From Nitrososphaerota archaeon (GTDB lineage: Archaea > Thermoproteota > Nitrososphaeria > Nitrososphaerales > Nitrosopumilaceae): DNA of 64,000 nt. The DNA lies in NCBI GenBank assembly GCA_027315065.1, contig DAHUYT010000001.1, positions 1 to 64,000 on the forward strand. Direction: 5' to 3'. Below, piece by piece: positions 49,217-59,270 of the stretch (positions are counted from its first letter, which is position 1; each line of letters starts with the position of its first letter). Under the pieces are notes generated by a model. The model worked only from the letters and a program-made list of their open reading frames with translations. It did not search any database and was not told the DNA's origin. The position numbers and the translations under genes are program-made.

Positions 49217-52200
49217 TTGGTCTATATACGCAAGTTAGAGATCTTCGGATTCAAGTCATTTGGGTACAAAAATACGCTAGTTAATTTTGAACCAGGTCTT
49301 GTAGCCATCTCAGGTGCTAATGGATCTGGTAAAAGCAACATTCTTGATGCAATCTCATTTGCTTTAGGTGAAAACGCACCAAAGATTATGAGGGTGGATA
49401 AATTACGTTCTTTATTACACGATGTGGATAATGCCCATCATGGCGCAAAGATAGCACGAGTAAGTTGTCACTTTGATAACTCTGATCGAAAGATCCCAGT
49501 AGACTCGAATACCGTAACAATCACAAGAGAGATGGACGAATTAGGTGAGAACATCTATTATCTAAACCAAAAAAAGGTATTAAGAAATCACATCCTGGAT
49601 CTTTTGGAGATAGCAAACTGTGGCATCCACAAGTTAAATATCGTACAACAAGGTACAATTACTAGAATCTCAGAGTTTAACTCAGAAGAGCGAAGACGAA
49701 TAATCGAGGATATTGTAGGACTGGCCTATTTTGATGAGAAAAAAACAGAGGCACTAAAACAACTGGACGAAGCAGACAGAAGACTTGAGATCGCACTAGC
49801 AAGAATGGATGAGATAAAGAAACGCATTGATGAACTAGAAGAGGAGCGAAATACCCAGCTCAGATATGATTTCTTAGATAGGGAGCTAAAGAGACTTTAT
49901 GCTATTCAGGCCTCAAACAAACTCAGAGATATCGACGTTCAAAAGGTATCAAAGGAAAGAAATCTTAATGCTATCCAACATGAGTACAAGAAACTTGATG
50001 AACAGCATTCTCAGTTAAGAGATGAGATAAAGAAACTTGAAGAAGAGAAACAAAAATTCATGGATGAAGTAAATGCGTACAACACAGCAAAGGCTTCAAT
50101 CGATTCAGAACTCTCTGTCGCGATGCACAGATCAGAATCAGCAAATAGTAAATTGGTCACTGGTGCAAGAAGAGCGGCACAAATAGAATCTAGGCTGCCG
50201 GAAATTCAAGCTGAACTAGACAGCATGACTGAAAAACGTTCCATTTTGGAATCTCAAACCGCAGAGCTGAAAAATTCTATTAACATTATTAATGAATCAA
50301 AAAAGAACATCAATACGGAACTTGTCTCGGTTGATTCTGAAATTAATCAAACCATGAGGCAACAATCTCAGGTTACAAGTAACAAACTTAAAACTGATGA
50401 AAAGATAAGGGCTCTTACTAGTACATTAAATGATACAAAGCTTTCAAGTTCAAAACTAGAACAAGAACATTTTGACATTAAAAACAAAGTTGATCAAAAC
50501 TCGCTTAAGACAAAAGCGTTGTTCGTTGAAAAAGAAAAACTACTCAATCTAGAACAAAAGCTTAGGCAAGTAAGAATAGGTCATGAATCAATCATTAATG
50601 ATCTAAAATCCAAGCTATCAGATTTGCGTGACAAACGCATCAAGATAGAAAAGGATGTGGAAGAAACCACTCTGATTTTTGAAAAGGCAAGCAAGGCTGC
50701 TGCGCAATATGAAGCAAAAATAAAAGTTGTAAAAGAAGTAATGCATGAAGACTATTCTATAGCAAAGCTCAAAGAAGATTCAAAGAGGTTGGGGATTCAA
50801 GGTCTTGTCTATGAATTGCTTTCTTGGGATAAAAAATATGAGAGAGCAATTTTATCGGTAGGATCTGACTGGCTGAAAGCACTCGTTGTAAATGATTTTG
50901 CCACTCTTCTTGGAATCGCTGAGTTTGCACAACAGAAGAAACTCCCAAAAATTAGAATTATACCATTGGACGCTGTATCTGATTCTAAGGCCACTATGCC
51001 ACAAGAGGAAGGAATGCTTGGAGTTATCTCAGATTTTGTAAAGTGCGATGAAAAACTAGAGTCGCTCAAAAACTTTATCTTTGGACGTGTAGGGCTGGCT
51101 TCTTCCAAAGAGGCAGCATACGCATTATCGAAAAAAGGATACAAAGCAGTTACGCTTGATGGTCATTTTTTTGAGGCAGATGCAAGTGCTATGGTTGTGG
51201 ACATGAATTCCAAGGTTTCTAATCTTACAAAGATAATTCTTCTTAGTACTTCTGTAGATGGACTAATACAATCTCTTGAACTATTAAAGAAATTTATTCA
51301 AAACAAGATGGGACAGTTAAAGAAAATCGAAAGAATAACAAGAAATCTAGACAGCAGATATCATTCTTCGGAGACAGGACTTGCTAACGTGGATCTGAGC
51401 CTTACTGATGTAAGATCAAAATTAAAGGCAATATCTATATCACTAGATCAGATCTCGTCTAGAATATTACAACTCAGGAACAGAGAAGCAAATATCATAG
51501 TTGAACTGTCCAAGACAGCGTCCTATATTGCATCTCTGGAAGAAAGAATATCGCTAACCCGAGAAAACTATGCTGAAGAAGAACAAACAAGAATTGCCGT
51601 CATGATTTCTACATTAAATGAGAAAAAAGTTACTTTATTGGGTGCGCAAAGCAAAATTTCTACTGACTTTCGTGAACAAAGTACAAGACTTACTGAACTT
51701 GTAAATGAGGAAAATTCACATAAAGCAAATATGCGCCGTTTATCTGAAGAACAATCTTCACTAAATCACGAAAAACATGATCTTGATGTGCAATCAAGGG
51801 CATTATTGAAGGAAAAAGAAAGTGATGATGCCCTACTTGTATCATTACGAGAAAAAGAACAGCATCTGATATCTACGTCTGGTACTTCGGTATCGACGCT
51901 AAAAGAATACGATCTCAAACTGAAGAGTCTCTACGAATACGAGAGAACGTTGGCAAAAGAAATCAACGGGATGGAAAGACAATCTGATTCAATTCTGCGT
52001 GATCTTAAGGATCTAAGCGAAAATGAAGAAAGAATCAGAAAAACACTTCTTTCATATGGTTACGAGACTCTGCTTGAATCATTTAACGTTGATGAAATTC
52101 TTGTGGATCTAGAATCTGAGAAGCAAAAGATGTCTGGCTCTCTTAATACGAGAGCCCCAGAGCTATATGTTGAGGTATCAGATGGATATCGTTCAATGTC

Positions 52201-52741
52201 TACACGAAAGAATGAACTGGAAACAGAACGAAATTCTATTGTAAAATTCATTGAAGAGATAGACAAGGATAAGAGACAAACATTTTTGGAATCTTACGAT
52301 AAGGTAGATAAAGACATCCGCGAGATCTTCAACAAAATGACAGGCGGTAATGCATGGCTTGAGATTCAAAATGAAGATGACATATTTACATCGGGAATTT
52401 CATATTTGGTACAATTTCCAAATAAACCTAAAAGAGAGTCGACATCAATCAGTGGTGGAGAAAAGACTCTTGCTGCAATTACGTTTCTACTTGCTCTTCA
52501 AAAACTGAAGCCATCGCCATTTTACCTTCTTGACGAAGTCGATGCTCACTTGGATGCACTAAACACTGAAAGACTAGCTAAGATACTTGAAGATAGATCT
52601 GAAGGAAGTCAGATCATAATGGTATCGCTGAAGGACTCTGTAGTGCAAAAGGCAAAATTGATCTATGGTGTATTTCCAAGAAATGGTGTATCACATGTTG
52701 TATCACATAGAATTTCAAATATTTCGCAAGTTGCAAACTAG
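49217..52741 (+). CDS. smc: chromosome segregation protein SMC
   Basis: VAISGANGSGKSNILDAISFALGE, long coiled coils around a hinge, SISGGEKTLAAITFLLALQKLKPSPFYLLDEVDAHLD. TTG start. Confidence 0.96.
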   Translation: MVYIRKLEIFGFKSFGYKNTLVNFEPGLVAISGANGSGKSNILDAISFALGENAPKIMRVDKLRSLLHDVDNAHHGAKIARVSCHFDNSDRKIPVDSNTVTITREMDELGENIYYLNQKKVLRNHILDLLEIANCGIHKLNIVQQGTITRISEFNSEERRRIIEDIVGLAYFDEKKTEALKQLDEADRRLEIALARMDEIKKRIDELEEERNTQLRYDFLDRELKRLYAIQASNKLRDIDVQKVSKERNLNAIQHEYKKLDEQHSQLRDEIKKLEEEKQKFMDEVNAYNTAKASIDSELSVAMHRSESANSKLVTGARRAAQIESRLPEIQAELDSMTEKRSILESQTAELKNSINIINESKKNINTELVSVDSEINQTMRQQSQVTSNKLKTDEKIRALTSTLNDTKLSSSKLEQEHFDIKNKVDQNSLKTKALFVEKEKLLNLEQKLRQVRIGHESIINDLKSKLSDLRDKRIKIEKDVEETTLIFEKASKAAAQYEAKIKVVKEVMHEDYSIAKLKEDSKRLGIQGLVYELLSWDKKYERAILSVGSDWLKALVVNDFATLLGIAEFAQQKKLPKIRIIPLDAVSDSKATMPQEEGMLGVISDFVKCDEKLESLKNFIFGRVGLASSKEAAYALSKKGYKAVTLDGHFFEADASAMVVDMNSKVSNLTKIILLSTSVDGLIQSLELLKKFIQNKMGQLKKIERITRNLDSRYHSSETGLANVDLSLTDVRSKLKAISISLDQISSRILQLRNREANIIVELSKTASYIASLEERISLTRENYAEEEQTRIAVMISTLNEKKVTLLGAQSKISTDFREQSTRLTELVNEENSHKANMRRLSEEQSSLNHEKHDLDVQSRALLKEKESDDALLVSLREKEQHLISTSGTSVSTLKEYDLKLKSLYEYERTLAKEINGMERQSDSILRDLKDLSENEERIRKTLLSYGYETLLESFNVDEILVDLESEKQKMSGSLNTRAPELYVEVSDGYRSMSTRKNELETERNSIVKFIEEIDKDKRQTFLESYDKVDKDIREIFNKMTGGNAWLEIQNEDDIFTSGISYLVQFPNKPKRESTSISGGEKTLAAITFLLALQKLKPSPFYLLDEVDAHLDALNTERLAKILEDRSEGSQIIMVSLKDSVVQKAKLIYGVFPRNGVSHVVSHRISNISQVAN

Positions 52742-53754
52742 TCTATCTTTACAAAACATGCAACCGATCTTCGATCTGATAATGGTTTGAGCTCTGGCTC
52801 CTGTTTGCATTTTTCAATAGCATACGGACATCTTGCTCTAAATCTACATCCTTGGTAGGTGTTAACCTCAACAGGATTATTAATGCGGATTTTTTTCTCT
52901 TTTTGTAGATTGTCTGGATCTGGTTCAGAAATAGAATCCATAAGTGCTTGTGTGTAAGGATGTCTTGGATGGAACAATACGTCACTAATGAAACCAGTTT
53001 CAACAATCTTGCCAAGGTATAATATTGAAATCACATGACCTATGTATCTTGCAGTGGTTAGATCATGGGTTATATACAAAAACGAGATATCCTGTTTGGT
53101 TTGTAATTCTTTCATTAATTCTAAAATTCCAACCCTAACTGATACATCAAGCATTGATACTGGTTCATCAGCTATGATCATCTTGGGTTTAGTTATGATG
53201 GATCTGGCAATGGCTACGCGTTGTCTCTGACCTCCTGATAACATGTGCGGATATTTTGAAGCAATCTCTTCTGGTTCTAATTTCACGTCTCTTAATGCTT
53301 GAAAAACCAAATTTTCTCTCTCACTTGATTTATCTATATCATGTATGTCTAGCGGTTCTCTTATTATGTCGGAAATCTTCATTCTAGGATCCATTGATGC
53401 ATAAGGGTCTTGATGTATCATCTGGCACTTGGTTCTTATCTTTTTGAGGCTAGATGCATCGTTTGTTATTTTTACACCATCAAAAGTTATCTCGCCCGAG
53501 TCTGGTTCTATTGCCCTTAGTATCAATCTGGAAACTGTTGTCTTACCAGATCCAGATTCGCCAGCAAGGACAAAAGTCTGACCCCTTTTTATTGAAAATG
53601 ATATGTCATCAACTGCTCTTACTGTCTCCTTTTGGCGTGAAAAACCTCCATTTACAAAGTATTTCTTAAGGTTTTTTACAGAAAGGATCTCTTCCACTAT
53701 AATTACCTGCTTGTAAGGTATATCGAGAAAACTGTATAAGGCATACTGTGACAA
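52738..53754 (-). CDS. oppF: oligopeptide/dipeptide ABC transporter ATPase (OppF/DppF-like)
   Basis: LAGESGSGKTTVSRLIL, MLSGGQRQRVAIARSIITKPKMIIADEPVSMLDVSVRVGILELM; C-terminal Cys cluster CRFRARCPYAIEKC. Confidence 0.93.
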   Translation of the reverse strand: MSQYALYSFLDIPYKQVIIVEEILSVKNLKKYFVNGGFSRQKETVRAVDDISFSIKRGQTFVLAGESGSGKTTVSRLILRAIEPDSGEITFDGVKITNDASSLKKIRTKCQMIHQDPYASMDPRMKISDIIREPLDIHDIDKSSERENLVFQALRDVKLEPEEIASKYPHMLSGGQRQRVAIARSIITKPKMIIADEPVSMLDVSVRVGILELMKELQTKQDISFLYITHDLTTARYIGHVISILYLGKIVETGFISDVLFHPRHPYTQALMDSISEPDPDNLQKEKKIRINNPVEVNTYQGCRFRARCPYAIEKCKQEPELKPLSDRRSVACFVKID

Positions 53755-53881
53755 AGTGCAAAAAATGACATGGTATTAACCCGGTTGTTTGTTGCTAATG
53801 AATAATTGGACATCAGGCGATCACCTTGTCAAATTCTTATTATCGCAAAGTTTTAAAGGCTATGACTTATGATACACAAAC

Positions 53882-54796
53882 GTGAACACCAAACTCCTAG
53901 CCGTGGTATTAATCACCGGTTTAGTTCTAAGTGGAAGTTCTGTTTACCTAAATAAGATGGCATTTGCAGACAGTCCATGGTCTAGCATAGCTCAGAGACA
54001 ACTTATTGCTCAACAAAGAGCTGCCTTGGTCTATTCTGACAAGTATCAATACGGTGACATGAACGGATCACAAAGAAACTGGTCTGGCCTATCTTTTACT
54101 ACGACAAATGAGAATACACAAGGACGAGACTTAGCAGCAAAATCCCAGATATCTTTGGAAAATGCTTTGTCCCAGTTTGATAAGATTCACGTAGAACAAC
54201 TCAAAAACTTACAAGCTACCAATTACACAGGACTAGGAAGTACAACAACTAATGAGCAAGGAAGAGATCGAAATACTCTGATTGCTGATGCAAGGGATCA
54301 ATCGTTAAACGCATCTAGATCTATAGTATCACAATTGTCTCAGATAGATGCAGCATATACTAATCTGCAAGATCAGGGAACAACAAATGAACAATCCCCT
54401 GATAGGCAAGTCCAAATTAATGCGACTTGGAATTCAATGGCAGAGCAAGCAACAGCTCTTGTAAATGCACTCACAAAAGTTGATGCTGCATATGTTAACC
54501 TGCAATCCGGTGCTACTACAAATGAGAATACTCCAGGTCGTCACCTAGACGCAGCACAGGCAGACGCACTAAACAAAGCAATCCAGATATTCCAAGAGAT
54601 TCATGCAAAGAATCTTGCAGCAACTCGATCAACAAATTATGCAGGTCTTACCAGTTCTACTACAAATGAGCAAAACCCGGACAATAGAAATGCAGATATT
54701 GAAAGTTCAAGTCAGATGGCATTGCAGAATGCGCTGAACTTCTACAACGCATACTATCAAGGGGACGGTCTTAACCAAACTACATACTCTCACTAA
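53882..54796 (+). CDS. secreted protein with five TTNE repeat units
   Basis: Signal-like N-terminus; TTNE motifs encoded at 54101, 54245, 54380, 54515 and 54659 (spacing 144, 135, 135, 144 nt). Confidence 0.8.
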   Translation: MNTKLLAVVLITGLVLSGSSVYLNKMAFADSPWSSIAQRQLIAQQRAALVYSDKYQYGDMNGSQRNWSGLSFTTTNENTQGRDLAAKSQISLENALSQFDKIHVEQLKNLQATNYTGLGSTTTNEQGRDRNTLIADARDQSLNASRSIVSQLSQIDAAYTNLQDQGTTNEQSPDRQVQINATWNSMAEQATALVNALTKVDAAYVNLQSGATTNENTPGRHLDAAQADALNKAIQIFQEIHAKNLAATRSTNYAGLTSSTTNEQNPDNRNADIESSSQMALQNALNFYNAYYQGDGLNQTTYSH

Positions 54797-54817
54797 GTCT
54801 CAGAAAATTTTTTAATT

Positions 54818-55762
54818 TTATTTATTTGATTCATAGATCCAACATGATACATAGCCAGTCTCTGTCTTCGTTTTCAGTGGATCTTTTTTGCATTTTTCCA
54901 TTGCATGTGGACATCTGTCATAGAACCTGCATCCTGTGAACGGGTTGGACAAGTCGGGCGGGGTGCCCTTTAGAGATATTAAATCTGACTCTCCTTTAAT
55001 TTTTGGTATGGATTTGAGTAATGCCTGAGTGTACGGATGTTTTGGATTTGAATATATCTCGTGTAAAGTCCCAAATTCCACTATCTTTCCGGCATACATT
55101 ATTCCAACTTTATCTGCTATTTCGGATATTATCCCAAGGTCATGGGAAATCAATATAATCGACAAGCCTTCTTTTTTTAATTTTTTAAACACGCTTAGTA
55201 TCTGGGCTTGTACTAGTACATCAAGTGCAGTGGTAGGCTCATCTGCAATTATCAGGCATGGTTGTAAGATCAACGCCATGGCAATTATCACTCTTTGTTT
55301 CATACCTCCGCTGAGTTCATGAGGGAACTTGTCTAATATTGTGGAAGACAAGCCGACTGAATCCATGGCATCATTTATCATTTTCAGGTGGTTCCCAATG
55401 TTATCATGAGTTCTCAAGATCTCTTCAAATTGCTGTTTGATCGAAAAAACTGGATCTAATGAGTTCATTGCTCCCTGAAACATCATTGATATCTTTTTCC
55501 AACGTATGGTTTTTGTAAATTCATCTTCTGATATTTTTAATGTAGACTTTCCATCTAGTAATATATCGCCTTTGACAATATTTCTACCTGGAACCGATCT
55601 GATGATCGCAAGTCCAAGAGTGCTTTTTCCACATGCGCTCTCTCCTACGATACCTAATGACTCGTTGTTTTCAAGAGAAAAGGAAACTCCGTCTACTGCA
55701 TGGATTGTCTTATTACGTAATTGATATTGAACATTGAGTTCTTCAATAGCGAGTGTAGTCAC
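54818..55762 (-). CDS. oppD: oligopeptide/dipeptide ABC transporter ATPase (OppD/DppD-like)
   Basis: IVGESACGKSTLGLAIIRS, ELSGGMKQRVIIAMALILQPCLIIADEPTTALDVLVQAQIL; CRFYDRCPHAMEKC. Confidence 0.93.
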   Translation of the reverse strand: MTTLAIEELNVQYQLRNKTIHAVDGVSFSLENNESLGIVGESACGKSTLGLAIIRSVPGRNIVKGDILLDGKSTLKISEDEFTKTIRWKKISMMFQGAMNSLDPVFSIKQQFEEILRTHDNIGNHLKMINDAMDSVGLSSTILDKFPHELSGGMKQRVIIAMALILQPCLIIADEPTTALDVLVQAQILSVFKKLKKEGLSIILISHDLGIISEIADKVGIMYAGKIVEFGTLHEIYSNPKHPYTQALLKSIPKIKGESDLISLKGTPPDLSNPFTGCRFYDRCPHAMEKCKKDPLKTKTETGYVSCWIYESNK

Positions 55763-56048
55763 TAGTCAGGATATGATGTACGAGTAAATTTGTCTTTTGA
55801 AATTATTTGATTGAGATAAACCTTATGACTATTGACTAATTGTTTCATAATTACGAGTCAGTTAGTGAGAGTGGTATTTAGAGGCAAAATGCTCTAGTGG
55901 AATGGGAAAAATCCATTACCTTTTTGGCATGTTATGGTTTTTTAGCACTCGATGAAATCTGGCCATGTGCCTAACTACACCCATACTCATAGGGCACATT
56001 AATTGTGAAATTAATTCATCTTATAACTATGTACGCCGACATTTTTAA

Positions 56049-56591
56049 ATGAGGTTAACCGTATCTGAAAAATCGATTTCCTTGAGGACACCTATTTGTA
56101 GCTTTGATGCCATGAATGGCATTCTTTGTCCACAATGCGAATCCAAGTTGGATTCTGGACAACTGACAAAAGCAGATGTAGACGCCTCAATAAAACTAGT
56201 CCAACTGTCTCAAAAAATCCAACAAATTGAAAAATTTACACTCAATTCCTGCCAGGAATCTAATGGTGATTATGTCTTGTATCTTAACAGTGCAGATATT
56301 ATGACTATAAGGCAAAGTAGAGAACTTTACAGGATACTTCAAGGAGAATTTGTTGGCAAGATCTGGCTTGTTGAAGAGAGATGTAACGATAAAAAATTCA
56401 TTGAAGATATGTTCTTCCCAATCAAGATCTTAACAGTCAGCCAATTATGGGCATTAGGCGGCGTCAGGAAGACCAAAGTCATCATTTCAGGAAGAAAAAC
56501 ACCAAAATTCCCAATTGATGTGGATAAAGTCATAGTAATATCAAAGCATCTTAGAAGGATTGAACTAGTTGTTGAATTTGAAAGAAAGTGA
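56049..56591 (+). CDS. NusA-like/KH-type archaeal protein with N-terminal Cys motif
   Basis: PICSFDAMNGILCPQCESKLDSGQLTKADVDASIKLVQLS; C-terminal KH-like segment. Overlaps aspS. Confidence 0.5.
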   Translation: MRLTVSEKSISLRTPICSFDAMNGILCPQCESKLDSGQLTKADVDASIKLVQLSQKIQQIEKFTLNSCQESNGDYVLYLNSADIMTIRQSRELYRILQGEFVGKIWLVEERCNDKKFIEDMFFPIKILTVSQLWALGGVRKTKVIISGRKTPKFPIDVDKVIVISKHLRRIELVVEFERK

Positions 56592-57885
56592 GAGACAATT
56601 GGATTTGAAAAGAACACATTACATAGGTAACCTAAATGCGTCTCTAAAAGGCCAGAAGGTAGTGATTGGAGGGTGGGTAGAGGATCTTCGTGAGTTGGGA
56701 AAACTTACTTTTCTCACGCTAAGAGATGTTACAGGAGTCGCTCAAGTAGTAATAATTGGAGAGGGTGTCAAACAGGTAAAAGATCTCAATAGACAAAGTG
56801 TAGTAAGAGTAACTGGTACAGTACAAGAAACCAAATCACGTGATTTTCCGTTTGAGATTAAATCCGAAAAAATGGAAATCTTATCACGTGCTGTACATCC
56901 GTTACCAATTGATCCCATAGGTAGGCTTGAAAGCAATATCGATAACAGACTAAATGCTAGAGCCCTTGACCTGAGAAATCAGAAAACTGCAGCTATTTTC
57001 AAAATGCGCCATCATGTATTACAATCTATACGAAAAACTTTGGTAGATCTTGGTTTTATTGAAGTAAACACACCGAAAATAATTGGAAGCGCTAGTGAAG
57101 GTGGAGCAAATCTATTTTCTCTGAAATATTTTGACAAACAGGCATATCTTGCACAGAGTCCACAGCTTTACAAAGAACAACTAACCATTGGCCTTGAACG
57201 AGTTTTTGAGATAGCATCATTTTACAGAGCCGAAAAATCACATACTGTAAGACATCTCACTGAATTTACAAGCGTGGATATAGAATCCGATTTTATGGAT
57301 TATCTTGATGTCATTGAAGTACTAGAAACAGTCGTGGTCAATGTTTTTGAACATGTTGAAAAAAACTGTATTGAAGAGCAAAAGGCTTTGGGAATTAACG
57401 TGAGAAGACCAGTTACTCCGTTTGAGCGACTTACCTATGAGGAGGCTGTAGAAGAGCTTGGTCATGAAGGGATTCATCTTGGCTCTGGTGACGATCTGCT
57501 GGATTCACATTTGCGAAAACTCGGAGAGATGCATAAGGGATTTTACTTTTTGATAGATTGGCCAATAAATCTGAAACCCTTCTACATCCATGAAAAGGAG
57601 GATGATCCGGCATTGTCTAGATCATTTGATTTGCAATATGGGTATCTTGAATTATCATCAGGCGGTAGACGTCTACACGATCCAAATAAACTTAAGGAAA
57701 GACTGATTGAACAAGGATTAAACCCGTCTCAATTTACAGATCATCTCAAAGCGTTTGATTGGGGAATGCCGCCACATTCTGGGTGGGGACTGGGACTTGA
57801 CAGGCTAATGTCTATCTTGACCCAAATTGATAACGTGAGAGAGGTTGTTCTTTATCCGAGAGACCCAGAAAGACTGTTTCCATAA
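56569..57885 (+). CDS. aspS: aspartyl-tRNA synthetase (archaeal type)
   Basis: LNASLKGQKVVIGGWVEDLRELGKLTFLTLRD; FEIASFYRAEKSHTVRHLTEFTSVDIE; GWGLGLDRLMSILTQIDNVREVVLYPRDPERLFP. Confidence 0.96.
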   Translation: MLNLKESERQLDLKRTHYIGNLNASLKGQKVVIGGWVEDLRELGKLTFLTLRDVTGVAQVVIIGEGVKQVKDLNRQSVVRVTGTVQETKSRDFPFEIKSEKMEILSRAVHPLPIDPIGRLESNIDNRLNARALDLRNQKTAAIFKMRHHVLQSIRKTLVDLGFIEVNTPKIIGSASEGGANLFSLKYFDKQAYLAQSPQLYKEQLTIGLERVFEIASFYRAEKSHTVRHLTEFTSVDIESDFMDYLDVIEVLETVVVNVFEHVEKNCIEEQKALGINVRRPVTPFERLTYEEAVEELGHEGIHLGSGDDLLDSHLRKLGEMHKGFYFLIDWPINLKPFYIHEKEDDPALSRSFDLQYGYLELSSGGRRLHDPNKLKERLIEQGLNPSQFTDHLKAFDWGMPPHSGWGLGLDRLMSILTQIDNVREVVLYPRDPERLFP

Positions 57886-57919
57886 AAAAGGATAAATCTA
57901 GATCTTGTGACAATTATCT

Positions 57920-58261
57920 GTGCAGCAGTGCGACTTTTGCGGCTCAGGTTTTGGCGATCATAAGTGCTACTTTTGTGACAAGCGCTGCTGTAATTCATGT
58001 ATGACTGATGATCGGACACGCTGTAAGAAATGTTATATAACAAAACGGAAACTTGGTTGGCGAGTTTTTAAACGAAACAAGGTCATTCTCGGTTTTATCG
58101 CATTTGTATGGGCTTATACTGTATTCCCAGTGCCTCTAATCAAGGGTATTGACCCAACTTTCTATTGGATTACCTTTGGCGTAGCAATAATGATAATGAT
58201 TCCAATTGGTCTTGCAATGTTCTTTTGGTCAAGAGAGCCTCCAGTATCGGATCTCAGATAA
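57920..58261 (+). CDS. zinc-finger plus two-TM membrane protein
   Basis: CDFCGSGFGDHKCYFCDKRCCNSCMTDDRTRCKKC, then two hydrophobic helices. Confidence 0.7.
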   Translation: MQQCDFCGSGFGDHKCYFCDKRCCNSCMTDDRTRCKKCYITKRKLGWRVFKRNKVILGFIAFVWAYTVFPVPLIKGIDPTFYWITFGVAIMIMIPIGLAMFFWSREPPVSDLR

Positions 58262-59270
58262 GTTTTGAAATTATATGTTGAGTAAATTCCCTTGTGGTTT
58301 TGTTTCCTCCGATGTCTTTTGTCTTGATACCTTCACTTACCACGCCATAGACAGCTTCTTCTATCTTTCTTGCTACCAAGAGAGACATTGCATCATCGTG
58401 TTTCATTCCTAACCACTCGAACATCATTTTTGCAGATAAAATAAAAGAAGATGGGTTGGCAGCCTGCTTTCCAGCAATGTCAAAAGCTGCTCCATGAACA
58501 GGCTCAAACAAGGCAAAATCATCTCCTATGTTTGCTGCTGGGGCCATCCCGAGTCCACCTGCAACCTGAGCTGCCTCGTCAGATAGAATATCTCCAAACA
58601 AGTTAGTTGTTACTATTACATCAAATGATTCTGGCTGCCTGATTAGATTCATGGCACATGCATCAACGTACATATTTTCAAACACGATGTCTGGAAAATT
58701 CTTTGCTACCTGATAACATGATCTTGCAAAAAGTCCATCTGTTTTTCTCATGACGTTTGACTTGTGAACACAGGTTACTTTTTTTTGCTTATTTCTTTGG
58801 CCTGCAGTAATACAAGCATATTTTGCAATACGCTTTGAGGCATATTCTGATATAGTCCTCAATGCGACTGCAGAGTTGCCCACCTCAAACTCCATTCCTG
58901 TGTAGAGGTCTTCTGTGTTTTCTCTTACTATGACTAGATCAATATTTTCTTTAAGAGATGTCATGCCGGGATATGATTTTGATGGTCTTATGTTGGCATA
59001 AAGATCTAATGCTCTTCGTAAGAACACAATCACATCAGCGGCGCATTCTCCTACTGGCGCTTTTAGGCATGCATCAGATCTTCTTATTATATCAAGAGCT
59101 GAATCAGGAAGTGCCTTACCTGTTTTTTTTAATGTGCCGTCACCAGCCTCAACGATATTGATTTCTAACTTTAATCCAATCTTGTCACTTATTGAATGTA
59201 ATATGTCTGTGATGGATTCTGATAACTCCTGGCCTATGCCGTCCCCAGTTATGAGGGATATTTTATACAT
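58254..59270 (-). CDS. leuB: isocitrate/isopropylmalate dehydrogenase family, probably 3-isopropylmalate dehydrogenase
   Basis: ITGDGIGQELSESI, VRENTEDLYTGMEFEVG, NLFGDILSDEAAQVAGGLGMAPAANIGD. Follows leuA-like and ilvBN genes. Confidence 0.88.
   Translation of the reverse strand: MYKISLITGDGIGQELSESITDILHSISDKIGLKLEINIVEAGDGTLKKTGKALPDSALDIIRRSDACLKAPVGECAADVIVFLRRALDLYANIRPSKSYPGMTSLKENIDLVIVRENTEDLYTGMEFEVGNSAVALRTISEYASKRIAKYACITAGQRNKQKKVTCVHKSNVMRKTDGLFARSCYQVAKNFPDIVFENMYVDACAMNLIRQPESFDVIVTTNLFGDILSDEAAQVAGGLGMAPAANIGDDFALFEPVHGAAFDIAGKQAANPSSFILSAKMMFEWLGMKHDDAMSLLVARKIEEAVYGVVSEGIKTKDIGGNKTTREFTQHIISKLI

Noticed and set aside
55998-56015. ATTAATT-GTGA-AATTAAT inverted repeat upstream of the NusA-like gene
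   Set aside because: Entirely AT-rich arms in an AT-rich spacer; not distinguishable from chance or promoter composition.
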